Source: Triplophysa rosa (lineage: Eukaryota > Chordata > Actinopteri > Cypriniformes > Nemacheilidae). From it: DNA of 64,000 nt. Both the position numbers and the translations under genes were made by a program. Below are positions 46,791 through 60,700 of this stretch, piece by piece. Within the stretch, counting starts at the first letter, position 1. Every line of letters starts with the position of its first letter. Location of the stretch: NCBI RefSeq assembly GCF_024868665.1, contig NC_079894.1:7003286-7067285 (forward strand), read 5' to 3'. The notes beneath the pieces are model-generated. The model worked only from the letters and a program-made list of their open reading frames with translations, was not told the origin of the DNA and made no database searches.

Positions 46791-48022
46791 CTTAATGGAG
46801 CCATTCTTTTGCTGTTTTTGAAGCTTTGATTATGTTTTTTGGGTGTTTAACAGTGGATGTTCAAGTTTCTAGTTTCAAAAAACGCTTTATATTTCAAGTC
46901 TATTGTTCACCGCTGTCCCTCTTCTCACAAAACGACTGGATTTTTTCCGGTTTATATAAAGTCCCTCCTTCCGAAACACTCTGATTGGTAAAGCTGACCA
47001 AGTCTGTCGTGATTGGTTTCCCCGCTTAGAGCGTGTGTCTGAAGATGTCCCACCCACACCATATCAGCGAGCTTCTCAGGCTGTTGTGATTGGCCGGTCC
47101 CCCTCTCAGTGCACGTGTATTCATAAGCTTTGGCTTTTAGCAATAAACAGTAACAATGGCGTCAACTTCACTTCATCAGTTAAAAACACGCGGATCGATC
47201 GAAGTGTAATGGAGGTCTGCTAGTGCATATGCAAACACTAATAACAGAAGCGTTAGTTTTGCCTTTTTATATTGGACCTAAATTGGATAATAAAACAAGC
47301 AGATTGACCAGGAGAAATTTGCAAGCAGGACTTCAAAGGACGTTTCATAGAAGTGTTTTAGAGGTATGCGCACACACACACAATATCAGTGTATTACACA
47401 GAACAGCTTTCACATCTGATGTTAAAGTCATGGAAGCTGTTATTTGACCGTTGGTTATCTTAGAATGTGTGTAGCTGAATTCTTATTACCAGCTGTAGGA
47501 CTGTGATGAAAGTGAAAGTAATTAAGCGCGCAGCTCAGTCAAATCTCTGATAGCCAAACACTAATCCAGCGGCTCTTCCTCTTCTCTAAGGAAGGCCTCG
47601 CCCCTTTTTTGGCGTATTCCTTTGGGCGGAGGTTTTCAAAAACTCGGAATAGTGACATCATTTACCCGGGAAGTAAAGGGCTGTAGTCCGATTCCAGGGG
47701 TTCTCTTTAGTCCTTGAAAAGCGAATTCTGTTTATTGGTAAGGTTTTAAACTTGAGAGGAGATTTACAAGTACGTCCACCTTACTTGCGTATAGATTTGG
47801 GTGGTCTTAGTCAAGTCATACCACGAAATGACGTACATTCGTGGGGGTGTGGTTACACGAGGCATTTCAGGCAGGTCTGGGTGAGCATTCGCTTTTAGAT
47901 AGAATGCATCTTTTGTTCCGACACTTTAATTTTTGCAATTTTACGTGTCTAATACATGCATGGGCAATTTATAACACACCAAAGACACAGAAAAACATGT
48001 ATTCGCGCCATATGACCCCTTT
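46791..48022. mobile_element. DNA-transposon remnant (…catatgacccctttaa end)
   Basis: The right end gcgccatatgacccctttaa and the subterminal acaccaaagacacagaaaa are typical of a widespread fish DNA element. CCAAT-like and gattggc motifs and short frames (46952-47447) belong to its body. No intact transposase; the left end is not well defined. Confidence 0.55.
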
Positions 48023-48980
48023 AAGTTGTGTCAGTGCAAGCAGTTTTCAGTTTAGACTGCTCTAACATTTATTTTAGTCTTGGACTAGTTTTAAGCCCTG
48101 TATGGGAAACCACCCCTATGAGATTAACTAAAGATTAACTACAATTTTATTTTATGTAAAATATGTTTTAATATTCTAGCTTGATATGCACCAATCGCAC
48201 CAATTTGAGGCTGTCTACTCATGGTACATGTAGGAAATGTTCAGAAAACCTTTTTAAAAAACCAAGTTGGCTTTTGAAGTTTAATGAGACACAACAAATT
48301 TATTTGATCATTTAGGGGTTAACTGGGGGTTACATGTATGACACACTGTAAAAATCCATAAATACAGTATAGGGCACAATTAACTATATTAACATGAAGG
48401 GATTTTACATATTTTTTAGTTTTTTTTAGTTTCACGTGTATTTTGAATATTGCATTGGATTATGTTTTAGGGTTAACAGAATGGTCCGTAACATTAATGG
48501 ATAACGTCCTGGCAGAAACTTACCAGTACAATTTCACTTTTTTATTTCATTTTTTAACAGTGTAGATTATTTTAACATACCAATGCATAAGATATTAAAT
48601 CATAAACTATTACAATTCCAAAACCAACATGCATAATTACACAACCGCTTATTTTCTGCCACTATCTAGAACTACTTCCATGATGACTAAGCTTTTTTTA
48701 CTATGAGATTTCTTCTTTAAAGCTCAGGTAATACTCTATCTCTGATTGTCTAAGTTATCAGGAAATGAGTTTTCCTCCTCTTAATTTACTTTGCCTTTGA
48801 TGGAATACACACACTCACATACACCTAACTGATCTTTGTACTCAAATTATGTGTGTGTAGGGGATGAGGCACATTGATGTTGTACGGAAGTAAGTGACTA
48901 TGGCCTCAGCAGAGCTGCTTATGGGTTATTGATTTTTTTCTACAAGGCTCAAAGACAGATAGCTAGTCCAGCTATAGTCC
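48023..48980. other. Intergenic spacer
   Basis: Holds a partial ccacagacaagg-type MITE at 48060-48120 and otherwise nothing recognised. Confidence 0.45.
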
Positions 48981-49125
48981 AGCAGGGGCCAGTTGCACCA
49001 GCTGTGCGTACGTTACAGTTTAGCCTAGTTTTGACTTAAATGGGCACTAAGTTACAATTTACGCACCACTAAATATTTTTCAGTTGCACCATTCAACTTA
49101 GTTGAAGTGTAACATTACGTATAAA

Positions 49126-50326
49126 CAGTGTTTGGGGTAACGCGTTACGTAATCAGAGTACTTTTTAAGTAACGAGTAATGTAACGCAGTTACTTTATAA
49201 ATTTACATATTAATACTTGAGTTACTTTGTTTTTCAAGTAACTCGAGTTACTTTTCAGTCTAATCATTGATTTATATGAACATTTTTTTAAACTGCAGAA
49301 GTGAAATTCTGAATTAAAAGTAGCGCTCATGCTTGCGCAGAAACAGTCGCTAGTCAGACATAGGCAGTGTTGCCATGTATGCAGTGCTGCAGTGTTCCGG
49401 CTTTCATTCTTGTTACGCAAATCTGGCAACCCTTGACACAGCGATGGGAGGCGAGAGCTCAGATGCAGAGCTATAGTGTGGCCGCACTCGCCACCATGGA
49501 CAAAATGCCTGTAAATGCCGGTTATGCTCAATGGATAACTTTCAGATCTGCAGATTTAAATGGGCATGGTCACAGTTAGAAGAAGGGTTAGGAAGTGGGC
49601 GGAGCACGGGAGAAAGAGAGGAAACAACTGTCATCTGTTAGTCTCCTCACCAAATACCAGCATATATACAGTACAACATAATATGTTAAATGTCATTTTC
49701 CCTTCAAAATAATATTACATAATATGAGTAATATATTATATGTTAGATTAATCATAATTTCGTATAACACTATCGAGTTGTTTTGGCTCAACGAAGTGCT
49801 CAGCAATGCAAAGAGGATCTGTCATATCACTTATATATTACATTTTAAATAAAAAAAAAAAACACGCATATCTGCCGGCCAAAAATCCTCCTTTTCCCAC
49901 ACAGTGTTATATGACCAGAAACTCTGCCGTCCCAAAAGCTCACCGGTGCCATCTTGTGCAACTAGCCGTGCTGTCAAAACACAATAAATATGGAGAGTGA
50001 CACCGAAGTTAGCAGTGTCAACAGTAGGCAGAGCTCTGATAAGGTGGAGGACTACTGGTCAGGAAATATTTGAAATGTGTTTTTTAAAGAAAATAAAGGT
50101 GTGTTATATAGGCTATATAGGATTGTTAAATGCATTACAGTGTTAAACACTAAAGAACAGCAAAGTCTGGAAAAGCATGAGCATCAGTTAGGTGAGAAAA
50201 AGTAACGCAAAACTACTTTCAGTTACTTTCCACAAAAGTACCCAAAAGTAACGTATTTAGTTACTTTTTATAGAGTAACTCAATATTGTAACTAGTTACT
50301 TTGAAAAGTAACTTTCCCCAAAGCTG
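49126..50326. mobile_element. hAT element with gtaacg-rich ends
   Basis: The terminus cagtgtttggggtaacgcgt pairs with aagtaactttccccaaagctg-type sequence at the right. The flanks cgtataaa and cgtatact match at 6 of 8 bases (49118-49125 and 50327-50334), an aged 8-bp duplication. Subterminal gttacttt/aaagtaac repeats are plentiful. The coding frames inside are short and unrecognised. Confidence 0.8.
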
Positions 50327-50832
50327 CGTATACTATACTACTAAACTATACTATACTAGCGTATACTACTAAATATTTACAGAAGCCTCCCGTCAGGAGT
50401 AACTGAATAAAATAGCAGACTCACTGAACTGACTGAAAAAGCTCTTGTTTCACTCGACATTCTTCAATGATTTACACACATGATCATGCTGACATTTACC
50501 TTTTAAAATAGAGAACAATATGTGATTACAAACATTACATTATTAGCGGCTCTAACAAGAACCAGTCCTAGCGCGCCTCCGTGTGTGTATCTGCCTGTGT
50601 TGTGCACATCAAAATAAAATCTCAACTCAACTTTATTTATATAGCGCTTTTTACAATTTTCATTGATACAAAGCAGCTGTACATGAGACATATTGACCAT
50701 AAGCAAAACAATTAAAGTTATACCTGTAAAAACAAGAAAAAGGTGAAAACACAGAAGACAGACATACCCATATACAAAACACTCCACACACACCATATGC
50801 ACACGTACTAACACACACACACGGATGCACAG

Positions 50833-50866
50833 ACACACGCACGCACGCACGCACGCACGCACGCAC
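50833..50866. repeat. (ACGC)n microsatellite
   Basis: About seven ACGC units, flanked by CA repeats. The cysteine/valine-rich frames on the opposite strand here are artefacts of this repeat. Confidence 0.9.
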
Positions 50867-51397
50867 ACAGTGAAAGCACACATTTAAGATAAACGAGAGA
50901 GAAACACAGGTCAAATATTAAACAGACTATAAATTCCTATATGCAATATTAATTATGTAAAACTTTAAAATTCTAAAGTCATCTTTTTTATTTCTTTGGC
51001 GGTTGGCAGTAAAATGAAATCACCCATTTTACATGTAATTTATTATGATTTTATTGGTCTGTATTGTTTTTAATCAGCATTTGTTTATTAATCTTGTTTT
51101 ATTTGAAATATTTAATAAAATACATTATTATGTTAGTCATGATTAGGCAGTATTCTATTTTATTTAATAAAAACTTATTTTTGTGGTGAAAAATAAGTTT
51201 AAATCAAGAACGTTTTGAAATTCACAACATTTTAACACAACTTTTTCTCACGAATTTAAAGGCTGCTATTGGACTGTTGAAGGTAAAAGTCATATTATGC
51301 GACTACGCATTACTTTACGGACAGCTTACGAACTACTCTAGTGTGAACTTTACGTTCACATTTAAGAAAAAAATTACGAACGGCTGGTGCAACCCTA

Positions 51398-53446
51398 CCC
51401 AGCTCTGTGGAAGAGATTGGACACAGTGGCAAGAGGAGCTCAACACTGTAGTCTTCCCTGTGTTTCTTCTCCATTAGCCACGATAATATAAATGTCACCT
51501 TCTTACCCACAGACAGGATGAAACAGACACCTCATTATCTTCTGGGGATGAAATGGTGTAGCTGTGTGTCACGGTCAAAAATAGGCCACTCTGGCTTCCC
51601 TAAGTAAGTGAAGGAGTGTACATTATTGGTTTAGTAATGTACCTGTGTCTCTTTAGGTATACATTAGGAACTATTGCATGTCTTCAATTTTTTGTAATTT
51701 ACAAAAAAAATAACAAGAAAAGAGCCTAGAACTAATTTGAGTTGAACAAATTTCTAATTTCAGGATAATTTTAAGAATCATCCATCCAAGGTTTACGGCA
51801 CTTGTAATGCAATATTAATTCTGAAGCAAACCATCTTAGGTAGTTAGCGGGTCATAACATTATGCAAAAATTATAATAATTGAATGGAAAATCACTTGAC
51901 CAGCTACATTTTACTATTGAAGAAAATAAAAGTCACATAGAAGTATAGCTCACCAATAACTGAAGATGCTAGAAATCTCAGAGACGATGCAGAGAGGTGA
52001 CTGTATAGGAGCTGGTTTGTAGGTGGTCTGTTAGTGACTTGATCCTTGTGTGCTAAAGAAAGCCATGGAAGTCCATTTTAAATTAACTGGACCTTAATAC
52101 CAAGTCCAGGCCAGTCTCCCCCACTTTCATATGTCTTTGATGTCTACTCCTAAGTCTGCATTAATATCCATGCGTCTGATGTTCTCTCCCACAGACCTGT
52201 GTTTACAGACAACTGCAGCAAGGCCAGACTGTGGGGTTAAAGAGAAAAAAGAACATTTCTATTAACATTTTAATCACCAGAAATTACTGAGTGAATCATC
52301 ATTAACCTGAAGACTGATGCACAAATAAACTGTTCAGAGTACTGTGACACTATGCATTCTGAAGTAAAGTTGTTTGATTTATATGATGAAAGATATTATC
52401 CGGAGACACACAAAGCTCATTTGAGCCCAACAAAGATGACTCACACAATTCTGTTGGGGCAAAATGATAAAGGACATCTTTACAGGGACATGGCAACCAT
52501 TACAACTATGGTTGAATCTCGAACACTCTTAAATAACTTTTTGAAGACATGCACTTTAAAAAAGGTTAGTGAGCAAACTTGAGCAAAAATTGCTGGTTAA
52601 AAACTTTTTTACTGCATATTGTGGGCATTATTTAACTTAAATTAGAACAAAATAGCAAAATTATTTATCAGCCTTACACAGAGTGGTCAAAGTTGTTCAT
52701 TTACAACATTTCACTTCTGTCTCTTAAAATTGTCCACAAACACTTTGGATCTATCGATGAGCAGCATTTAAATGATGTGCCTCTTGGCACATTGTTTTCA
52801 TAATCAGTCACTGCAGAGAACAAAAGACCGCTTTTGTACTTAAAAGCCATTAGCTTTAGCAGATCTCAGATCATTGGGCAGGTTCTTGGCACAGTTTGAT
52901 GTAAGAGCATTAACAGGATTATAAAATCCCAGCAGGATGATGAGAGACATCAGAACTTGGACCTTCCAGCTAGAACATAACGATGTTGCATCACCTAAAC
53001 GATGAGAATAAACATATTTAACTAATTTATTTCTCGTGGCACTTGATAGATTTTAAGACTTAAGAGTCAGAAAATTACCTGATAGTCCGACACAGTCTCA
53101 AGGGAATCGTGACATTGTCATGAACGACATTTTCTCGTTTCACCCTGCAGCATGACTTTCAGTCTAACGTATTTTAATACGCGGTATCTCATGTATAAAT
53201 TTGTATATCAATATTCGTGTGAATTCCTGTTTCCAAGATCTTTTTGAAATGTTTTGTAATGATTTGACTTTACCCCTGTGACGTTAGGTTTAGGGGCGGG
53301 GTTAGAGTAGCCATTTATCAGCGCTTTGCCACCTCGTGAAACTTTCGTTTTTATCTAAATTAGCCTTTGCGGCTGTGATTTTAGGGTTTGGGGTGAGGTA
53401 AGGTAAGGTGTTGGTTAGCCACCACCTAAAATATGTACAACTTCTT
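51398..53446. other. Intergenic spacer
   Basis: Mostly unrecognised. The part 53100-53430 carries a gtgacgttaggtttaggggc-type core seen in dispersed fish repeats. Confidence 0.45.
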
Positions 53447-53770
53447 GATTACACCTAACAATAAGGTGCTATTTGTTAACAATTAGTTAATGCAATAGCT
53501 AACATGAATTAACAATGAACGATACTTCTACAGCATTTATTATTATTAATTCATGTTAATTTCAGCATTTACTATACATTATTAAAATGAAACGTTGTCA
53601 CTGTTAACATTAGTTTATGCGCCATGAACTAACATGAATAACTGTATTGACAGGAACTAACATTAACAAGGATTAATAAATGCTGAAAAACTAAATTGTC
53701 CATTGTTAGCTGATGTTAGCTAATGCATTTACTAATTTTAACTAATAGCACCTTATTGTAATGTGTTACC
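53447..53770. mobile_element. ggtaacac MITE, copy 2
   Basis: Same family as 12535-12859, with the exact 8-bp duplication aacttctt (53439-53446 and 53771-53778). The left terminus has diverged to gattacac; the right retains gtgttacc. Confidence 0.88.
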
Positions 53771-53778
53771 AACTTCTT

Positions 53779-56700
53779 TTGATATCAGGTTATAAATATA
53801 TAAATATACAGTACATATACACGCGGTCTGTGTATAGGCATATTAAAAGTCGTGCTGAGTGACACGAAAAAAGGGTGAAATTCGTGTCCATGAACACTAA
53901 TCAATAGATTCCACATTTCGTGCCTATGCCACTAACTGCCTTGAGCCTGGGTTGGATAGTCAAGCAATTTAGCCAGTGACAAGAACTGATGTGACTTTAT
54001 GCAAGTTACAACAACAGAAACAACTATTATGATTAATAATTAAAAAGTTAATTTCATAGCCTTTTTGATTTAGACATTCCCCCCCCCCGAAAAACAAACA
54101 AAACAAAACACCCTCTGTATGTTTTGTAATTTCCCTTTAACTCATTCCCTTTTTCTTTATGACATCATCATCCAGGAAGTGACATCATGTGGTGAAAAAG
54201 CATTAACAATGGATTTCACATTCTGTTGTTTTATTGGTTGGTTTGATAAAATAACATAGCCTACACTAAATGTATACAAATGCCAGCATTTCACAAAATG
54301 GTAAATTAGTAAATTAAACGTTTATGTTCATGAGCTTAACCAGAGCATACTTCAGAGCATAGTACTGTTTTACAGAAATATTTTCTTAAATTACAACACA
54401 AGCATTTTATTAAGTTACAGAGTGACTATCTTAGGGCAAGAATAACTCAGTTACACAATAACCTTATGTATTTCAATCAGAATTTTATTTTGTTCATTAT
54501 TAATAGTGAAATGCATTTTTTATGTGCTCTCTAATTTAAACAGCATTTTAAATGAGGCAGTTAGAGGTCATATGAATGAATACTCTTCATTTACTGTAAG
54601 TCATGAGTCATGACACGCCTGGTCAGCTACTGCCCTCTATAGAAAACTACAAGACATCGCCAAACTTCTACACGTTTTATACACTGACTATCAAGAACAT
54701 CAAATAAAACCCTGTTAGACTTATTTGTTATTCAATTTATTTCTGTGGACACTGGATGTTCTCACTTTCTCCAGGATAAGCAAAACGCACCCATAATCAA
54801 ACTGCCATATGCCATTTAAGCCTCTGTCATCTGCTGCCAACTCTAATTAATTTCTCTGATTATTCAGAAGGAAAGCTTTAGCTTATGTCACCAGAGGCCA
54901 TTTGTTTGTAATAGTGTGTTTCCCCTCCCAATGATGTGTTCTCTGGGGGCTGCAATGTCTTGTTTTTCCTAACCAATCCCATGGGCTTCATCTGATGTCT
55001 GTGTCTCTTTTCCACTTTGCTTTGGATTACTTACTCATTTTTGTATTATTTCTTTTACATTTTAAAACAATTGTGATTGTGAACTTATCAAAATATGGAA
55101 TAAAAATGCAAATGGAATATTTTGAATAATGTTGCGAATAAAGGAAAATATTTAATAAATAATAAATAATTATATCTGCTGACCCATTTTCACACTTTGG
55201 TAAATATGAGGATTAGGCGACTGTAAAGTAAAAATGGAAATTATACAGCATATAAATACAGCATAATTTATATATACATCATATATACATAGTGAAAAAA
55301 AAATAGATTTTATATAGAAGCATTTTATAAAAATCAAACGTTTTGTAAAACGTTCATTTAAATTACACCTGCAATGTAAAGTCTGACTAAATGTTTGCAG
55401 GTTGAGACGTTTGGTAACCAGTAGAGGGCAGCAAAAGGCGTATTGTAATAGTAGCTTTTGGGCAGAGTTTACCAGACGTCTGATCAGCCCGTTGATAATG
55501 AGCTCAAAATGTTTTTAAAATTTGAATTTGCAGTGTCACTGTTGGGGCAAGTACTGTATTAGGAATCCCCATGAAACCGAACCCCTGGGTGCATAGCCTA
55601 CTAAGAGCCTGTAGTTTATCTATTTATTTATGTTCTGAGGGTGTCATGCTGACATTTATAAATGTGCAATGTACAAATACATATGTGAAGCATTTTGGTA
55701 ATCTGCATAAAGAAGTGTCAGAACACTAAACATAATGATCTTGTTTTTCTATCCAAGAGCACCATATTACTCAACGATTCTATTAGATTAGTGTGATTCC
55801 TTCATATGAATCTCTATGAACGAAGTCCACAATGTGATGACATGCACCCCCTTCACTGTGAAGTTCTATCCAGGCCAGCACTGGGGCCCCAAGGCTTCTG
55901 CGAAGTGCTGAATCAGACTAAATGAATTAAGGCTGATTTCCATTGTCAGCTGGTGGGCTGTGTCTTATGGAATTTGTTGCTTGACTTGACTCCAAAAATA
56001 TACCCTTCATTTTCTGTACAGTTACGCCTGCCTGATGATTGTGACGCTGTGTGATAAAGATAAGTTTACAATAGCTGCTAACAGGTGCAACTACTGGATG
56101 GTGTAATAATAAAAGGGTGAATAATTCAAAAATTAAATGCTTTAAATTTGAAGATTTAAAGTAAAAAATAAAAGAAATGCTTTAAATAAAAAACAGACTT
56201 GAATATTGTATATTTGTCAATTCGTCATATGTGCAAATTTGTAAACATTTGTACAAATTATTGGTTGTTCTATATATTACCTATTACATTTGCAAATATC
56301 ATAGTTTGCATGTTTTGTTGTTGTAACAGAGAACAGCATGTTTATTATAAATAATTTGAAAAGTTGTATACGCAGTACAAGCATTATAATGCAGGTGAAC
56401 TGTGAACTAAAGTGAAGAACAAAACAATAAACTAAAAACAAGGTTTCTTTATTAAGAAGTGCATGTAACACAAGCATATCCAAGACTGTTTTTCACGCCT
56501 GACTGATGCTCATCCATGCATAAGTTATTTCTCGTTAAGACCTCTGAATTTCAAAACTACTCCACGCTGATGGAACCACAAAAAACAAACCCATTTAGAC
56601 AGCACATAAAATGGTCAGAAATCGGCATGTTGTGAAAACAAAACCAAAAACACCACGATTAGACTGTCCTCTACTGAAAAGAGCTAAACTGATTAATTAA

Positions 56701-57543
56701 AGGGCCATATTGCCTTGCCCCCAGGGCAGACTCTTACAGTAGAAGCAAGGCTGTCTGTGAGGGGGAGGGGACATACCTAGAGTCTGCTGTTGTGACTGCT
56801 TCTCTGGGTGAGTGTAGGGCCGCTGAACCATGTTGGGGAGTATATTTCAGTATTAGGGATTATTGTGTTTAAACAGACGCGAACAGATTATGTCAACTAG
56901 ACAGACTAATCTATTTGAATATACTTTTCCTTGTATGTAAATGAAGAGTAGGCTTTGTGATTAGTGAAATCAAAGTGCAAAACAGCCCCCTAAACTGTAT
57001 TAAGGAGGTAAACCCAGTTTATTTGAAACCCATTGACTGTTTTACGTCTGTGATTTGAACTCCATTGTCCAAAAATGCTTACTGAAAACAGAACTCCATC
57101 ATCTGTTTCTATGGTGAATTAAGATAGCTGTGTAGGTCTAATAAAGGGTAATAGGCTTTAGAGTTTCACTTGTTATTCCATTTGTCAATATCTTGTCTGG
57201 TATCAAATGCTTAAATTTCATCTACACATTTAACACAATATATAACACATTTAAACAGTACAGTGGGATAATAACCATAAAGCAATTAACTAAACATTAG
57301 AAACAGCAAACAAATACATTTAAATAAATAAAAAGTAATAAAAAAAATAAAATAATTTTATACATCGACAACATTAACACACGTGACAAGTTGAAAATCC
57401 CGGATGTGTGCAAGAGTACTTTTATTGTAAGAAATAGGATTATGAATTTTAAACATTAAAATGGTTTACAAATAAAAACACATACCTATTTACGCATATT
57501 AGTTGTGTAGTTATTATGTTTTAAACGTTTTTAATTTGGGCAC
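53779..57543. other. Intergenic DNA upstream of the C10orf67-like gene
   Basis: Contains a poly-C run (54078-54087) and AT-rich stretches. Two mixed-complexity segments, 54740-54990 (with ctctaattaatttctctgat) and 55850-56000, are candidate conserved elements. No exon or transposon is otherwise supported. Confidence 0.4.
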
Positions 57544-57601
57544 GTGTCAAACGCATACTCCAGCTCCGGTTACAGACTCGTTCACTTCCTGTTAAGTTTC
57601 C

Positions 57602-57615
57602 GTTGCTATGGCAAT
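57602..57615 (+). promoter_or_regulatory. RFX X-box in the C10orf67-like promoter
   Basis: The sequence gttgctatggcaat is a near-perfect imperfect palindrome matching the RFX-factor X-box (GTTGCC-ATGGCAAC type) at all but about two bases. It lies 60 bp before the ATG at 57676, in the expected proximal promoter. RFX factors drive ciliary genes in animals, so ciliated-cell or sperm expression is an inference. The surrounding DNA is GC richer than the flanks and lacks a TATA box. Confidence 0.7.
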
Positions 57616-57675
57616 CCCTTCAAGCTGCCGGTGCGCTGTAGCGTTTTTTCGCTGTCCTGTAGCTCCTTTGGAAGA

Positions 57676-57761
57676 ATGGACGATATTAAAAAGAGAATAA
57701 ACAGCATTACAGATGAAGCTGAAGATGCTTTTATTTTAAAAGAGATTGACGAAATAAATCG
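57676..57761 (+). CDS. C10orf67-like exon 1 with start codon
   Basis: The ATG at 57676 opens MDDIKKRINSITDEAEDAF and runs to the donor CG|GTAAGA at 57761/57762, leaving phase 2. The reading frame is open upstream to another ATG at 57544, but that extension (serine- and hydrophobic-rich, over the X-box) looks like 5' UTR, so the inner start is preferred. The short acidic and lysine-rich segment is predicted helical. Confidence 0.7.
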
Positions 57762-60700
57762 GTAAGACATGTTTCTTGCTGCGGTAAAAGTCAGTTGAGT
57801 TCAGTCGTAATATGTAACTGTAAACAATTCATGACATTAGTGCAACAAGATATAACGTTGATGTGACGCTCAAACCACCTTACATTAAACATTACGATCA
57901 CACTATAATCCTAACGAATTCATTCTAACACGATTGTTTAATTTGGGAACTGAACTTTCACCTCACCATTTTCCCCGTTTTCAAGGTTTACTGTATCAAA
58001 CCAATTGAGGTCAGGGTTTTTTGGACAAGATGCCAGTGTCCAAACTGAAGAGTCAGACCTGCCAAATGTAAAGCTTCTTGCTGCTAACACTGCAGAGCTA
58101 ATGAAGGTGTGTGTAACCTGCTGTAATTCTGACAAAAAGTGATAATCCGCAATTCATTATGCATAATCCTCAATTGGTGGAGCACTGCATTAGCAATGCA
58201 GAGGGTATAGGTTTGATCCCTGGGATCTCTCACACTGATGAAATGTATCGCTTAAATGCACTGCAAAAGTCACTTTGGATTTAAGCATCTATAGCAAATG
58301 CGTAAATGTGAGTAGGTTTTTGAGTCCGATCATTGCACTTGATTTGACCACAAAACAGGAAGCAGTCTGTCAGCTTTCAATCAATCAATGTGCAGCTATT
58401 AATGATGCGGATTTGTATAGTTCTGCACATAAAGCTTATACTTTGTCGGTGCATTCCACTAGATTTGCCCAGTGAATTCATTCATGCTGCTGTCTTTTCA
58501 TCTTATTAGTGCAAGATTCTTCTGACTTTAGCTCTGAGTGGCTTCACAGTTGGAGTCCTGGTGACCCGCTGAGCAGGCATATGGTGTCTTTATGCTGTAG
58601 AACAGTGCCTTCACAAGGAGCGCTCATGACTCTTTTAGCTTAAACATATTTATTAGCAGGCTAGCAGTTAAATAAATACTCTCCTAAATGCACGAGTCCA
58701 AATTAGTAGGGGTGCGCAATATATCAACATATCCCAAATGTGCATGTATACAAATTGCAACAGTTTGCAATTACTTAATCTAATACTTAAAAAAAATATG
58801 TTCAGCCAAAACTTTATGCCAGTGCAGACAGCAGAGATACTGGCATGCAAATGTTAGTTGGGATATGTGTGCATAAGTGCATGCACACGCACACGTCTGA
58901 CAAGTTGTTAAAATGCCATTGTCAGACTTATTTTTATTTACTGCAACAGTAAAACGTGGTTGTTTTCTTTCAGAAGTTATAGCAATTCTTTCTTTTGCAA
59001 AAAAGAATGTGTAGCATGGATGTTGGTTATATTATTTTCAGTTGACATATTGTAATATAATTTAAATTGATTTTACAAACCTAAAACATTATTGTAGCAC
59101 ATAATGCATGTCACATTTTCTTCAATATCATGCGGTCCTATTTACTCTTCTATTCAGGACGGTCTTGTTTTCATTTTAGCTAGGCAGATGCTTTTATTCA
59201 AATGACACAGTGCATTAGGTCAAGATGTATGTTAACCTGGTTCCCATTGCTAGTTCCATTTCAGTAACAGGAACTATAGTACAACGTTGTTGTGTTTTGT
59301 GTTTGTTTTAAAATATTTAATTCAACTCAGGAAGTGCAGGTTCTGAGGGAAGACACTGAAAAGAAACTGAAAATAATACATGTTCAGTATGAGACCAAAC
59401 TGCAGCAAGAGGCTGATGCCCTGTACACAAGAATGAATGAAAAAATCACGAGTTTGGAAGACTGTCACAAAGAGGTTTGTATACAGTGCTGCTCATGTTC
59501 TCCTCAGTCGAACATGTTTATTTTCTGATAATGATTAACGTTTTAGTTTGCTGTCTTTTTGAAAGAAATTATCTGTTCTTCGGAGAAGCTATCAGCAGCA
59601 GCTATCTGATGCACTGCAGGTGGTCAAATCCAGCTATAAGGTAACACTGAATGATTGTAGAAAATGTATCAACTTATATATATATTTGCACATGCACACA
59701 TGCACATTATACGCACACAACATATTATACTGTAGTTTTTACCTTAGTACACTAGTAAATATATATATACGTATATATATATATTTTTTGTGATAATTTT
59801 TTACGGTGTATTATCACACCATTTACATTCTCTCATTGTGGTGTGGCAGAAAAGTAACAGAAATCTGGAAGAGACAGATTTATTTTCTGACTCTACTGAT
59901 GGACGAGTAAAGGAACTTGTAGAAGAGCTTGAGGAGAAGAACCTGAAAATTGAATGTATGACTGAACAGCTAAAGAAATATGAGGTACAAAATCACTATA
60001 AATCGCTATTTATCATAAAAAGACTTATATTTTGACATATCCATTTCAATCTGTTTAAATATAAATGACTAGTACTTTGGTTTTATTGTTTGTTTGCGGT
60101 CTGTGCACTGCTGTGCATTTGTAATGAATGATGTCAATATGATTCTTTCCTCTTGATTGCTTAAATGTCATCCAGCTTGTGTTATTATTGACCAGCAAAA
60201 CGGTAATTATTATTTAGTGGCTTGCTCTATTGTGGCCTGAAGTGCTCTTGGGAGTGGCACGGCCCAATGGCAATACACTAATAACCTGGTTCTTGCGTTC
60301 CACAAAGTGAAATCAATTACTTACGTTTATGCCCTTGTGAATAGGGTGACATGCTACATGAATGAGCTATAAGGTGCCAATAAGTGAGGTGTCTATTATT
60401 ATTGGCCTTTTTAATTGGCTGCCCCTCTCACTCCGCCTGACTTATCTCTTACCCATAGAGTAGCGGCTCTGTCCAACCAAATGGCTCCTCGCGTAGGCAG
60501 ATGGCTGGAAGAACGGCCATACAAAACCTGCCACTCAAAGTGTAACAAATGAGTGCGGCCTGGTGGAGTTCCAGCTTTGTTCATTGTGCTAATGAGAGCT
60601 CTCACGCCCACAGGAGAGATGCATGGCTAATCACCTGTAGTTCTGTTTCTGCAGCAGATGGTGGAGCCAGAGTTTAAGTTTGGGGTGAAAGAGCAGAATA

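Larger units (their letters stand above)
48984..51397. mobile_element. Outer element with ttgcaccagc ends
   Basis: The left end ccagttgcaccagctgtgcg pairs with acgaacggctggtgcaaccc, and subterminal cgtacgttac/ttacgaac motifs mirror each other. It was lengthened by the hAT element at 49126-50326 and includes a tttatttatatagcgctttt dispersed repeat (50630-50690) and an ACGC microsatellite. No transposase. Confidence 0.65.

Noticed and set aside
46952..47447. Open frames with promoter-like CCAAT motifs
   Set aside because: They lie in the body of a widespread DNA-transposon remnant and carry no transposase motif I can recognise.
50503..50914. Cysteine/valine-rich frames of 84-126 codons
   Set aside because: Produced by the ACGC/CA microsatellite and a dispersed repeat.
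57544..57675. N-terminal extension of the C10orf67-like protein from an upstream ATG
   Set aside because: It would translate the X-box promoter; the inner ATG gives a compact helical start. Not completely excluded.
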